Shown here: piece by piece, positions 41,541 to 52,633 of the stretch
How positions within the stretch are numbered: position 1 is the stretch's first letter
Layout: each line of letters begins with the position of its first letter
Origin: Chlorogloea purpurea SAG 13.99
Lineage (GTDB): Bacteria > Cyanobacteriota > Cyanobacteriia > Cyanobacteriales > Microcystaceae
NCBI GenBank assembly: GCA_016903695.1
Contig: JADQBB010000001.1
Span: 265,189 to 329,188, forward strand
DNA: 64,000 nt
Direction of reading: 5' to 3'
Notes under the pieces: model-generated
What the model was told of the DNA's origin: nothing
The model's database searches: none
Seen by the model: the letters and a program-made list of their open reading frames with translations, nothing else
Position numbers and translations under genes: made by a program

Positions 41541-42876
41541 TTAGAGAGTGAAAGAAAAGTCTTCCACTAACATACCTGGCATTAAAGACCCTCCTAACGA
41601 TCGTTGTTCGTAAGTGCCGGTTTCTGGAATAAATTCCCGGAAGTCCGTCATGCTTTTCAAGTTATCCCCCAAAAAGCTATACAGACTTTCATCGAAACGC
41701 ATATCTTTAATGGGCGCTACTATTTCCCCGTTTTCTACCCAGAAACAGGCGTAGCGAGTCATGCCCGTGATCCTCCCCCCGGTTTGATCACTCCAGTTGA
41801 GATAGTGTAGATTGGAGAGATATAAACCCGTGTCTAAAGTTTTCAGGATAGTTTCTCTCGTTAGTGTGCCCCCATCCACTTCCGGCGCTCTCAATCCCTC
41901 TCCCGAAGAGGCCCCGTTAGATTGTAATCCGTACTCTTTTGCACTGCGACTACTAACGAGAGTATTAACTAATTCTCCCCCGACAATTAGCGGTAATTCT
42001 AAGGCGGACATTTCTCCTAAGTCGTTAAATCTCGGTACATTCCCCCCGGCAAAATTCTCTTTTAAACTAAATAAAGATGAAAGTTTTTCGCCGGTACGCA
42101 TTTTGTTTAAAGCGCTACCACCCTGACGCAAAGAAGATTCGCTGATAGCACCCCAGGATAGCATCCCGATGAGATCGGCAGTAGCGGCGGGAGCGAAGTA
42201 GGTGCGATATTTTCCTGGTTCGATCTGATATATATCCCGATCTAATCTTGCTAAGCGATCGACTGATTCTCTTATCTGTTTTTCGTATTCCGATTGTTCC
42301 CAGAATGAGCCGGCGAAAATAGATTTTACCGCTTTTTCCGAAGGGGCGATCAAGGAATAATCGAGGAAATAACTATCGGTACTGAACCAGTGTTTCTGTC
42401 CCGCTGAATTGGCGTTGGCTCTAATTACTTTACCCCCGGCATACAAGCCGGTAAAGTCCAAGCCTTCTACGGGGGGTAATAGAAACTCTACCGCTTTTTC
42501 GGGGTTTAATAATTTCCCTTCGTATACTTCATGACTTGAGCCTTGATTTTGGGGTAGGGTAATATAGGGGTCGGGCGGCAGTTGTTGAACTTCTTTTCTG
42601 AGATAGTCTAAATTTTCTAGGGCGTTAGCCGTATCCACTTCCGTATCGCCCCGCAGGGGAAAAGTTGCGTAGGCGGTACGCTCGTTATAGATGAATTTCA
42701 GGGTTAAGTTAGCGTCGCTCACCGTACCGGTTTGTCTCACCCTAGCCCTATTGAAGCGGATAAATTGCGTTTCCTCGCCGGACAGTTGTAGGATCAAGTG
42801 TTCACCGCCCCGCAGTTGATCCATAAGTAGAGAATTTAAATGTCCGAATACTTTTTCTATTTCCTGTAGGCTCATT

Positions 42877-42884
<8 letters not shown>
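41541..42884 (-). CDS. PmbA/TldE-like metalloprotease subunit
   Basis: 447 residues of the TldD/PmbA family, lacking the HExxxH site and therefore the non-catalytic (TldE) partner. The C-terminal block GGRITGMTRYACFWVENGEIVAPIKDMRFDESLY is typical. With TldD it forms a heterodimer that degrades unfolded peptides and processes microcin or CcdA-type substrates. It overlaps the upstream tldD by 8 bp, so the subunits are made together. Confidence 0.9.
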
Positions 42885-44316
<1,432 letters not shown>

Positions 44317-44455
44317 GAAGTCTGAAATTTGTTGGCTTTATCCATGTAGTATAGCTAACTGTAACGGCTAGATTTTGATCGAAGAAGGCAAGAGGCAGAG
44401 AGCAGAAGGGAAAGACGGGGTTCGAGGATTTATTGAGATTTTTTGTAGTATGGGG
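44317..44455. other. Spacer between tldD and the tRNA-like array
   Basis: A 139-bp stretch upstream of tldD (- strand) and of the array promoter (+ strand). No ORF or strong structure was seen. It probably holds the tldD promoter. Confidence 0.3.
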
Positions 44456-44485
44456 TTGACAGTTTGTAATACGTTATTGTAGTAT
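44456..44485 (+). promoter_or_regulatory. Sigma-70-type promoter for the tRNA-like array
   Basis: A perfect -35 box TTGACA (44456-44461), an 18-bp spacer and TAGTAT (44480-44485) as -10. Transcription would start near 44492, about 180 bp before the first tRNA-like element. No comparable promoter was seen further down, so the whole array with the Ubl and TROVE genes may be one transcript. Confidence 0.5.
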
Positions 44486-44669
44486 TAATGTAGTGAAGTT
44501 CAAAGCGGATCGAAACAACTCAAAATTGGGAAGTGGTAACTTGAAAAGCTTATTAATGCAGGAAAAACAGATTGCTGTCACCCCGATGGCACTAAGATTA
44601 AAAGAGGGGATCATAAGCCGATCCAATACCTCATGTAGTATAAAAATGTAATACGAGTAGCGAAAGGAT

Positions 44670-44739
44670 GCACAGATGGTGTAACGGTAACACGACGGTG
44701 GTAAAACCGTTGTTCGAGGTTCAAATCCTTGTCTCGTGC
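44670..44739 (+). ncRNA. tRNA-like RNA with a 6-nt anticodon loop
   Basis: A full cloverleaf can be drawn. Acceptor GCACAGA pairs with TCT(C)GTGC (7 bp with one bulged C); D-arm GTGT/ACAC with loop AACGGTA; anticodon stem ACGGT/ACCGT with a loop of only six bases (GGTAAA); T-arm CGAGG/CCTTG with loop TTCAAAT. CCA is not encoded. The short loop cannot present a normal anticodon, so it is either a tRNA pseudogene or a tRNA mimic. Its D- and T-arm sequences resemble a tRNA-Trp. Confidence 0.7.
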
Positions 44740-44742
44740 GTT

Positions 44743-44874
44743 CTATGGTGTGCCCCGACCCGAAAAGCTTACATACTGGTCATTTGCATTTCCTGCAAAG
44801 TAGGTTCAAATCCTACCGTCTCCGCTGCAACATGGAGACTGAAACAAACAGCTGCTCAAACTCGCACATCGTAG
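44743..44874 (+). ncRNA. Y-RNA-like tRNA-mimic RNA, copy A (rearranged core)
   Basis: Closing stem CTATGGTGTGC/GCACATCGTAG (11 bp), internal loop CCCGACCC / AAACTC, inner stem GAAAAGCT/AGCTGCTC (two mismatches) and CATAC, as in copies B and D. The core has an anticodon-like hairpin TTTGC/GCAAA (loop ATTTCCT) and a T-arm GTAGG/CCTAC (loop TTCAAAT), but no D-arm. Directly after the T-arm comes GTCTCC, a 10-nt loop and GGAGAC: the two strands of an acceptor stem in permuted order. About 132 nt. Confidence 0.65.
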
Positions 44875-44885
44875 ATATTAATATC

Positions 44886-45017
<132 letters not shown>

Positions 45018-45029
45018 TTTATTTCCAAA

Positions 45030-45109
45030 GGAGAGTAAATCGATTAGGAGGTCGGCGCTGTTTGCTAAACAGATGGATGGATAATTGTGGTTCGAGTCCA
45101 CTGCTCTCC
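45030..45109 (+). ncRNA. Degenerate tRNA-Ser(GCU)-like sequence
   Basis: Acceptor GGAGAGT/GCTCTCC (7 bp, one G-U), D-stem TCGA/TCGG with GG in the loop, anticodon stem CTGT/ACAG (outer pair lost) with loop TTGCTAA (anticodon GCT) and T-arm GTGG/CCAC with TTCGAGT. The variable region is 13 nt without the stem normal for tRNA-Ser. CCA not encoded; G follows as discriminator. Probably derived from a tRNA-Ser and either decayed or reused as an RNA ligand. Confidence 0.65.
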
Positions 45110-45111
45110 GT

Positions 45112-45187
45112 GCCGGATAACCAAGGGAAATCCAGGCATAATCTCGGTTCCGAGAACCGATGGTCTAAAATTCTTCCCGCCCCATAT
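45112..45187 (+). other. Spacer hairpin between the two Ser-like RNAs
   Basis: TCGGTTC/GAACCGA (45144-45150, 45154-45160; 3-nt loop) sits within GGGAA/TTCCC (45125-45129, 45174-45178). It may be a further, strongly reduced RNA module. No tRNA arms could be assigned. Confidence 0.4.
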
Positions 45188-45270
45188 GGAGGGCACCGCT
45201 GAACGGCCGGCAACTAGTCTTGAAAACTAGGGTAGCTTTCGGGCTAGGGGTTCGATTCCTCTGCTCTCCG
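45188..45270 (+). tRNA. tRNA-Ser(UGA)-like gene, class II, imperfect D-arm
   Basis: Acceptor GGAGGGC/GCTCTCC (7 bp, one G-U), discriminator G. The D-arm is weak (CCG/CGG, 3 bp). Anticodon arm CTAGT/ACTAG with loop CTTGAAA, anticodon TGA for Ser. A class II variable arm AGC/GCT is present, and the T-arm AGGGG/CCTCT has loop TTCGATT. CCA is not encoded. It is the most normal tRNA of the array and might be charged with Ser, but a housekeeping copy probably exists elsewhere. Confidence 0.65.
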
Positions 45271-45300
45271 TCGCGGGAGGAAGTTCCACGCGCTCGATAA

Positions 45301-45528
<228 letters not shown>

Positions 45529-45534
45529 GAACTC

Positions 45535-45665
45535 TCATCCCGTGCCCCAATCGAAAAAGCTTACATACTAGCCCAGCTTGGTAGGGCGTTTGATTGATTA
45601 ATCAGAATGTCGCGGGTTCAAATCCCGCGTATGAAACAACAGCTTTTTTAACTTGCACGGGGTGA
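45535..45665 (+). ncRNA. Y-RNA-like tRNA-mimic RNA, copy D, overlapping the TROVE ribosome-binding site
   Basis: Closing stem TCATCCCGTGC/GCACGGGGTGA (11 bp, one G-U), internal loop CCCAATC / AACTT, inner stem GAAAAAGCT/AGCTTTTTT (9 bp), then CATAC/GTATG. Cloverleaf core: D-arm GCCC/GGGC with AGCTTGGTA, anticodon stem TTTGA/TCAGA with an 8-nt loop TTGATTAA, T-arm GCGGG/CCCGC with TTCAAAT. The 3' strand of the closing stem (45655-45665) contains GGGGTGA, the Shine-Dalgarno of the TROVE gene at 45672. Folding would hide that site. Confidence 0.75.
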
Positions 45666-47120
<1,455 letters not shown>

Positions 47121-47154
47121 AACTCTTCAGCCAGAGATAAGATCCGAAGGACGA

Positions 47155-47520
47155 GACCCGACAGGGAATGAATTCCCTGTCTCAAAGCTAAAGTCGGTTT
47201 GAAACTAAGATCTTGCACCATTGTCAACAAGGCTCGAAAACCCAAATATAATAACGATAAATATACACTTAATCTGCTAGTGGGTGACAAAACCCGACCG
47301 TGATTGAAATCACGGTCTCATAGCGAAAATCGGTTGAAAACCGATTGAAATATTGAGGTTTAATATTAGTCGTTTTTAAACGACTTTGGCTATGAGGCAG
47401 AGAATGAATTCTCTGCCGGATCAGGTACTTGATCCAGAAAAATCATGTTCTTGACAATGGTGCAAGATCTCAGTTTTAAACCGACTTCTGCTATGAGACC
47501 GTGATTTTAATCACGGTCGT
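47155..47520. repeat. Long imperfect inverted repeat with four palindromic units (MITE-like)
   Basis: Four about 47-nt units: 47159-47205 and 47295-47341 forward, 47369-47418 and 47473-47519 reverse. Each joins a palindrome to a conserved tail (TCTCAtAGC, then GTCGGTT-type). The palindromes differ (CAGGGAAT/ATTCCCTG, CCGTGATT/AATCACGG, GCAGAGAAT/ATTCTCTGC) but always pair. A perfect 20-bp inverted repeat lies at 47208-47227 and 47451-47470. No ORF inside. It separates the TROVE gene from the next two genes. Confidence 0.75.
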
Positions 47521-47593
47521 GTTACCGGTTCTCTATTATCAATTCCGCCCCCTCCCTCCTGCCCCCTGCCTCCTACCTTTCCCATCTAGTACC

Positions 47594-48430
47594 ATGACCA
47601 ATATTCGTGAATTACTCCTTCAGATTGCCTATGCAGAAGCACAACTGCTTTCAACCCGGTTTCTCGCCCCCTGCGTCAAAGGTGGACGGGTTCGGACGAG
47701 GGTTAAGGGCATGGTGTATACTTTCACTCCCAAACCCCGGAACTTCGAGGGTTGGGGTATTTTTAAACCCCTCGATGAAAAGACCGCGGCAGTGGCGGAA
47801 ATTGCTGATCTACCGCAGATCGAGGCTTACCTAGATCGGTTTCCCAAGATTCGGCTACGTTTAGCCCATTGTCTACAAAATCAAACTTGGTTGGCCTACC
47901 CGGTCAATGAAGCCGACGCGCGCCAACGCTTGAAAAAAGTTAAACCCCTAGTCGTACATCTGGTTACGGGCGGTGTGACCTTCGAGACGATTATCGCCCG
48001 TGGTCATGGTCATTGCCACTGGTTCGAGGAAATCGATCGCCGCGCCGACCCTGACCTAACCCAAAATCTTCAATCGGCCCTGAAAGAAATGATTCCGGTT
48101 GACGAATTAGAGTTCAAGGGTATGACCCCAGAAATGAGAACAGTGTACGAGTTGGTTAGTCGGCGTACAGATGGCTTCGACTCTTCACAAAAGGACGAGA
48201 AGCGATTACGGGCGGCCCTGGGACTCGGCGGCGGGCAATTAGACGGGTTTCAAGATGGGGGGAATTACTGGACGGTTAACTGGACTACCGCTGATGGGTT
48301 CCATCATACCAGTGCGATTGCGAAAAGCGATCTGACGGTGATCAGTTCCGGTATTTGTTTGAGCGGACGTGATCGAGATTTTGACCTGCAATCTCTTGTA
48401 GGCGTGATGGAAAATAAGGAGGATATATGA
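47594..48430 (+). CDS. Hypothetical protein of the TROVE/Ubl/E1 locus
   Basis: 278 residues from the ATG at 47594 (MTNIRELLLQIAYAEAQ); upstream in-frame starts lie in repeat-like sequence. I do not recognise the family. A His/Cys cluster H138-G-H140-C141-H142 followed by WFEE could bind a metal, and GGVTFETIIARG looks like a beta-rich core. Its last codons overlap the E1-like start (ATGA), so the two proteins are made together and probably act together. It could be an E2-, deubiquitinase- or target-like component, but nothing shows which. Confidence 0.7.
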   Translation: MTNIRELLLQIAYAEAQLLSTRFLAPCVKGGRVRTRVKGMVYTFTPKPRNFEGWGIFKPLDEKTAAVAEIADLPQIEAYLDRFPKIRLRLAHCLQNQTWLAYPVNEADARQRLKKVKPLVVHLVTGGVTFETIIARGHGHCHWFEEIDRRADPDLTQNLQSALKEMIPVDELEFKGMTPEMRTVYELVSRRTDGFDSSQKDEKRLRAALGLGGGQLDGFQDGGNYWTVNWTTADGFHHTSAIAKSDLTVISSGICLSGRDRDFDLQSLVGVMENKEDI

Positions 48431-49059
48431 GCATTTATTTTCACGAGGGACTTTATCGAACCCCTCAGATCATGGCGAAACTGAAAGATTATCGGGTTAC
48501 GGTTTGCGGCGCGGGGGCATTGGGGGCGAATTTAACCGAGAATTTGGCCCGGGGCGGATTCGGTAAGCTGAAGGTGATCGATCGCGATCGGATCGAAGAA
48601 CGTAACCTTTCCACCCAACCTTACTATCGTTCCGATGTGGGTGCTTTTAAAGCCCAAATTCTGGCGAATAATCTCTATCGCGCCCTCGGTACTCCCGTGG
48701 AAGCTCAGAAGGCAAATCTCGATCGAGATAATGTTTCCAAGCTGTTAAAAGATAGTCAACTGGTGATCGATGTCTTTGATAATAGCGTCTCTAGACGGGT
48801 TGTGAAAGAGTACACCCAGAGGGCGGGTATTCCCTGCCTTCACGCCGGTTTATCGCCCGACTATGCCGAAGTGATCTGGAATGAAAGCTATCGAGTTCCA
48901 ACCCATGTCAACGACGATGTTTGTGATTATCCCCTAGCCCGAAATTTGGTGATGCTTACCGTTGCTGTAGCGAGTGAGGCGATCGTTTCTTTCATCGCTA
49001 CCGGAGAGCAACGTAACTTTACCATCACTTTAAAGGATCTCAGGATTGAATCTTTATAA
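48427..49059 (+). CDS. Short E1/ThiF-family adenylyltransferase
   Basis: 210 residues. A Rossmann nucleotide site G28-A-G30-A-L-G33, the block DRDRIEERNLSTQPYY with Asn60 and Gln64, Lys75, and Asp118 in DVFDN: the ATP-binding residues of E1/MoeB/ThiF enzymes. Cys137 and Cys166 are candidate thioester or persulfide sites. The zinc-binding CxxC pairs of MoeB are absent. It should adenylate the C-terminal Gly of a beta-grasp protein; the 66-residue Ubl candidate of this locus is the obvious partner. Confidence 0.85.
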   Translation: MSIYFHEGLYRTPQIMAKLKDYRVTVCGAGALGANLTENLARGGFGKLKVIDRDRIEERNLSTQPYYRSDVGAFKAQILANNLYRALGTPVEAQKANLDRDNVSKLLKDSQLVIDVFDNSVSRRVVKEYTQRAGIPCLHAGLSPDYAEVIWNESYRVPTHVNDDVCDYPLARNLVMLTVAVASEAIVSFIATGEQRNFTITLKDLRIESL

Positions 49060-49098
49060 TAGTTAGCGGTGAACCAATAACCAGCGAACCCGTAAGTT

Positions 49099-50046
49099 AT
49101 GTTAGAAATCTTTTTATCTTTCCTCTCCTATGGCTTTTACAAAGTCATGAAATTTTTGATCGGGATCATCTACACTCTTTTCCTGATTCTCAATCGCCAG
49201 AAGGCTTCTCAATGGCGAGTCTTATCAGCGGAAACCTTGGAAAGTTTCCTGGGTTTCCCGGTGTTGATGACTAAAGGCCCCCGCTGGAATACCCACGCTA
49301 TCATCGGTACTCTGGGGCCTTTTTACGTGAAAGAGAAATTAACTGTTAATCTCCGTAATTTACAACAGTCCGCTCGATCGTGGATTTTCGTGGTCTATAG
49401 TTTTCCCCTGTACACAACTGTTACTAACCTCGATTCTAATGCCATTCAATCCGGGGAAGAATGGTACTCTATAACCCTCCCCTCCGGCTTCTATACTGTC
49501 GGTTTAAGATACTACGATCGCACTCCCCCCATCCATCTTCCCACAGTCAAAGTCGATGGCGAAATCTTTACCCATTCAGCGACTGTCAGCCCCGATGTTA
49601 ATAATTTCTACGCCGGTTTGATTCAAAATAAAAATATTTTTTATCTGGCACTACACTACTATATTTTTACTATTCTCAAATACAGAAAATCCTTACCAGC
49701 GTCTTTTATCAGAGGTGAATATTTACCCGTGGGCGCACCGGATACGGAGTTCTTATATAACTATCTGTCCAAGGGGCAATCTCTACAGATAGAGATAGAG
49801 CCGGGGATACTGGAGCATTACTATGTATTTTTTAATATATACGATCGCTCCAGCCTTCCCCTAAGTTGGTGCCAGATACTCGATACCCATCACGTAACGC
49901 AACCTATCCCGAATAACGGTTACTATCTTTTTAGACTGCGCCCTAAGTCTGCGTCAGCCACCACCGTATGGGCTGATATTAGCTATGCCGATACTGAGAA
50001 AATTTCTTTACATTTCGTTACGGGCGAAGTGGGTCAAGTCCGCTAA
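49099..50046 (+). CDS. Conserved cyanobacterial hypothetical protein (possibly DUF6208)
   Basis: 315 residues. An N-terminal membrane segment (about 10-32) precedes a soluble domain with RVLSAETLESFLGFPVLMTKGPRWNTHAIIGTLGPF. I associate this pattern with cyanobacterial DUF6208 proteins, without certainty. Function unknown. It begins 39 bp after the E1-like gene, so it might share that transcript, but it is not obviously part of the Ubl system. Confidence 0.6.
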   Translation: MLEIFLSFLSYGFYKVMKFLIGIIYTLFLILNRQKASQWRVLSAETLESFLGFPVLMTKGPRWNTHAIIGTLGPFYVKEKLTVNLRNLQQSARSWIFVVYSFPLYTTVTNLDSNAIQSGEEWYSITLPSGFYTVGLRYYDRTPPIHLPTVKVDGEIFTHSATVSPDVNNFYAGLIQNKNIFYLALHYYIFTILKYRKSLPASFIRGEYLPVGAPDTEFLYNYLSKGQSLQIEIEPGILEHYYVFFNIYDRSSLPLSWCQILDTHHVTQPIPNNGYYLFRLRPKSASATTVWADISYADTEKISLHFVTGEVGQVR

Positions 50047-50077
50047 AATTATACGGTTGTAATGTACGGCATAGACA

Positions 50078-51373
50078 GTGATTGAGCGTTATACCCTACC
50101 CCAGATGGGCAAACTCTGGACGGACAATTATAAATATCAAACATGGTTAGAAGTAGAAGTGGCCGTTTGTGAGGCGCAGGCAGAATTAGGCTATATACCA
50201 GCCCAGGCAGTGGAAGAAATTAAAGCCAAAGCTAATTTTGACCCCCAGCGCATACTAGAGATCGAACTCGAAGTGCGCCACGATGTGATCGCTTTTTTAA
50301 CTAACGTCAATGAATATGTCGGAGATGCCGGGCGCTATATCCATTTAGGCATGACCAGTTCAGATGTGCTTGATACCGCTTTATCGCTTCAGTTAGTGGC
50401 GAGTTTGAATTTAATTCTAGAATGCGTGGAAGATTTAAGCCAAGCCATCAGGTATCAAGCGCAACAACATCGTTATACTGTTATGGTGGGGCGCTCTCAC
50501 GGCATTCACGCAGAACCCATTACTTTTGGCTTTAAACTGGCGGGCTGGCTGGCGGAAGTATTACGGGGTCGCGAGCGCCTTATCCGTCTCCGTAAAGACA
50601 TCGCCGTGGGTCAAATTTCCGGGGCGGTAGGAACTTACGCTAATATAGATCCCCGCATCGAAGCCATCACCTGTCAGAAGTTGGGTTTGGAACCGGATAC
50701 GGCTTCCACTCAAGTTATTTCCAGAGACCGTCACGCCGAGTACGTGCAACAATTGGCTTTATTGGCTGCTTCGATCGAACGTTTCGCCGTGGAAATCCGT
50801 AACCTACAGAAAACCGATGTTTTAGAGGTGGAGGAATTCTTCTCCAAAGGTCAGAAAGGTTCCTCGGCAATGCCTCATAAACGTAATCCCATCCGCTCGG
50901 AACGTTTAACGGGATTAGCCAGAATAATCCGGGGTTACGCGGTATCGGCGCTCGAAAATGTGGCCCTCTGGCACGAAAGGGATATTTCTCATAGTTCCGT
51001 GGAGAGAGTGATGTTTCCCGATGTGTGTATCCTCACCCATTTCATGCTAAAAGAGATCACGGATCTGGTGAAAAATCTGCTAGTATACCCGGAAAATATG
51101 CAACGCAATATGAACCTGTACGGCGGCGTTATTTTCAGTCAAAAAGTTCTCTTGGCCTTGGTAGAAAAGGGGATGAGTCGGGAATCGGCTTATAAAATAG
51201 TGCAATCTTGCGCCCATCAAGCTTGGAATAGGGAAGGGGGGAATTTTTACGATTTAATCTGTGCTGATGCCGAGGTGAAAAGTTTATTATCAGAGGCGGA
51301 AATCAAGCACTGTTTCGACCCCCAACAACAGCTTAAAAACTTGGATACTATCTATCAAAAATTAGCTATTTAG
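50078..51373 (+). CDS. purB: Adenylosuccinate lyase
   Basis: 431 residues, GTG start (MIERYTLPQMGKLWTDNYKYQTWLEVE fits family starts exactly). Fumarase/aspartase superfamily signature GSSAMPHKRNP with the catalytic Ser loop, plus MTSSDVLDTA and GRSHGIHAEP. It acts twice in purine synthesis, on SAICAR and adenylosuccinate, releasing fumarate. Monocistronic here. Confidence 0.97.
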   Translation: MIERYTLPQMGKLWTDNYKYQTWLEVEVAVCEAQAELGYIPAQAVEEIKAKANFDPQRILEIELEVRHDVIAFLTNVNEYVGDAGRYIHLGMTSSDVLDTALSLQLVASLNLILECVEDLSQAIRYQAQQHRYTVMVGRSHGIHAEPITFGFKLAGWLAEVLRGRERLIRLRKDIAVGQISGAVGTYANIDPRIEAITCQKLGLEPDTASTQVISRDRHAEYVQQLALLAASIERFAVEIRNLQKTDVLEVEEFFSKGQKGSSAMPHKRNPIRSERLTGLARIIRGYAVSALENVALWHERDISHSSVERVMFPDVCILTHFMLKEITDLVKNLLVYPENMQRNMNLYGGVIFSQKVLLALVEKGMSRESAYKIVQSCAHQAWNREGGNFYDLICADAEVKSLLSEAEIKHCFDPQQQLKNLDTIYQKLAI

Positions 51374-51452
51374 TTAAGGAGTTTTATAGTAACTTTACTC
51401 CCTATAAGCGGTTAATAATACGATAGATTAATTCTGGAGGTACGAGTGGACA

Positions 51453-52586
51453 ATGAAGAATCTATCTGTCAATCCATCTAAAGGAACTATTTTAATCGTT
51501 GATGACCAGCCGGATAATTTGAGACTGCTATCAACTTTGTTAACTAATCAGGGCTATATCGTGCGTAAAGCGATTAATGGTCAAATGGCGATCACATCAG
51601 CACGAACAGACCCACCTAACTTAATTCTATTAGATGTGTTGATGCCCGATCTCGATGGCTATAAAGTTTGTCAAGCGCTGAAGTCAGAGCCGATAACGGC
51701 AGAAATTCCCGTTATTTTCATCAGCGCCCTCGATGAGGTGTGGGATAAGGTGAGAGCATTCTCCCTGGGCGCTGTAGATTACGTTACCAAACCGTTTCAA
51801 ACCGCCGAGGTGTTAGCGAGGGTAAAGGGGCAATTAAGTATTCAACATCTACAGGCGCAATTAAAAGAGCGCAATGGAATTTTAGAATCCCTCAATGAAG
51901 AATTATTTCGCTCGAATAGAGAGCTAGAACAGTTCGCTTATGTGGTTTCCCATGACTTACAGCAACCGATACAGAGCGTGAGCGGATTCGTCAAGTTGAT
52001 CAAGCTCAAATACGAGGGAAGTTTACCCGTTGATGTAGAAGCCTATCTGGAGAGGATAGATCTGGCAAGCGATCGTATGCAAAAATTAATCAAGGAACTT
52101 TTAAATTACGCCCAGATCAATAAACAAGAAAAACGTTTGGAGTCAGTGGATATTAATATATTGCTATCCCAGGTTTTAGACAATCTCAATCAATTAATCA
52201 TCGAAAAAAACGCTGTATGCGAACTAGAGCATTTACCTTGTCTGACAGGCAATCCAATTTTGTTAATACAACTATTGCAAAATCTCATCAGTAACGGTAT
52301 AAAATTTGTGAGGGAAGGCACTGCGCCCCGGTTGAAAATATTTTGCCGTCAAGGAAAAGGAGAATGGATATTCGGGATCGAAGATAATGGTATCGGCATC
52401 GCCCCAGAAAACCTGGGAAAAATCTTCGAGGTATTTCAAAGACTCAATTCCAAAGACCAATACCCTGGAACGGGGATTGGTTTGGCTACTTGTAAGAGAA
52501 TAGTGGACTATCATGGGGGGCGTATCTGGGCCGCATCGGAGGTCGATCGAGGTACGACATTTTATTTCACGCTCCCGGTAAGTTAA
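51453..52586 (+). CDS. Hybrid response regulator-histidine kinase
   Basis: 377 residues. The N-terminal receiver domain (about 12-130) has DDQPD, the phospho-acceptor in LILLDVLMPDLDG and Lys in YVTKPFQ. A coiled coil (about 135-165) leads to HisKA (VVSHDLQQPIQSVSGF) and HATPase_c (NLISNGIKFV, GIEDNGIGI, GTGIGLATCKRIV). There is no membrane segment, so it is cytoplasmic. This receiver-kinase order occurs in phytochrome-downstream pathways. Confidence 0.9.
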   Translation: MKNLSVNPSKGTILIVDDQPDNLRLLSTLLTNQGYIVRKAINGQMAITSARTDPPNLILLDVLMPDLDGYKVCQALKSEPITAEIPVIFISALDEVWDKVRAFSLGAVDYVTKPFQTAEVLARVKGQLSIQHLQAQLKERNGILESLNEELFRSNRELEQFAYVVSHDLQQPIQSVSGFVKLIKLKYEGSLPVDVEAYLERIDLASDRMQKLIKELLNYAQINKQEKRLESVDINILLSQVLDNLNQLIIEKNAVCELEHLPCLTGNPILLIQLLQNLISNGIKFVREGTAPRLKIFCRQGKGEWIFGIEDNGIGIAPENLGKIFEVFQRLNSKDQYPGTGIGLATCKRIVDYHGGRIWAASEVDRGTTFYFTLPVS

Positions 52587-52633
52587 ACCTTTCTCCTGTT
52601 GTTAATATCCATTGAGACCGGGGGCAAGAGGCG

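Noticed and set aside
44556..44651. A 31-codon ORF in the array leader
   Set aside because: No ribosome-binding site, no recognisable domain, and it lies in what is probably an untranslated leader.
47155..47520. Possible CRISPR array from repeated units of about 47 nt
   Set aside because: Only four units, in opposite orientations, with variable palindromes and irregular spacing; no cas genes nearby.
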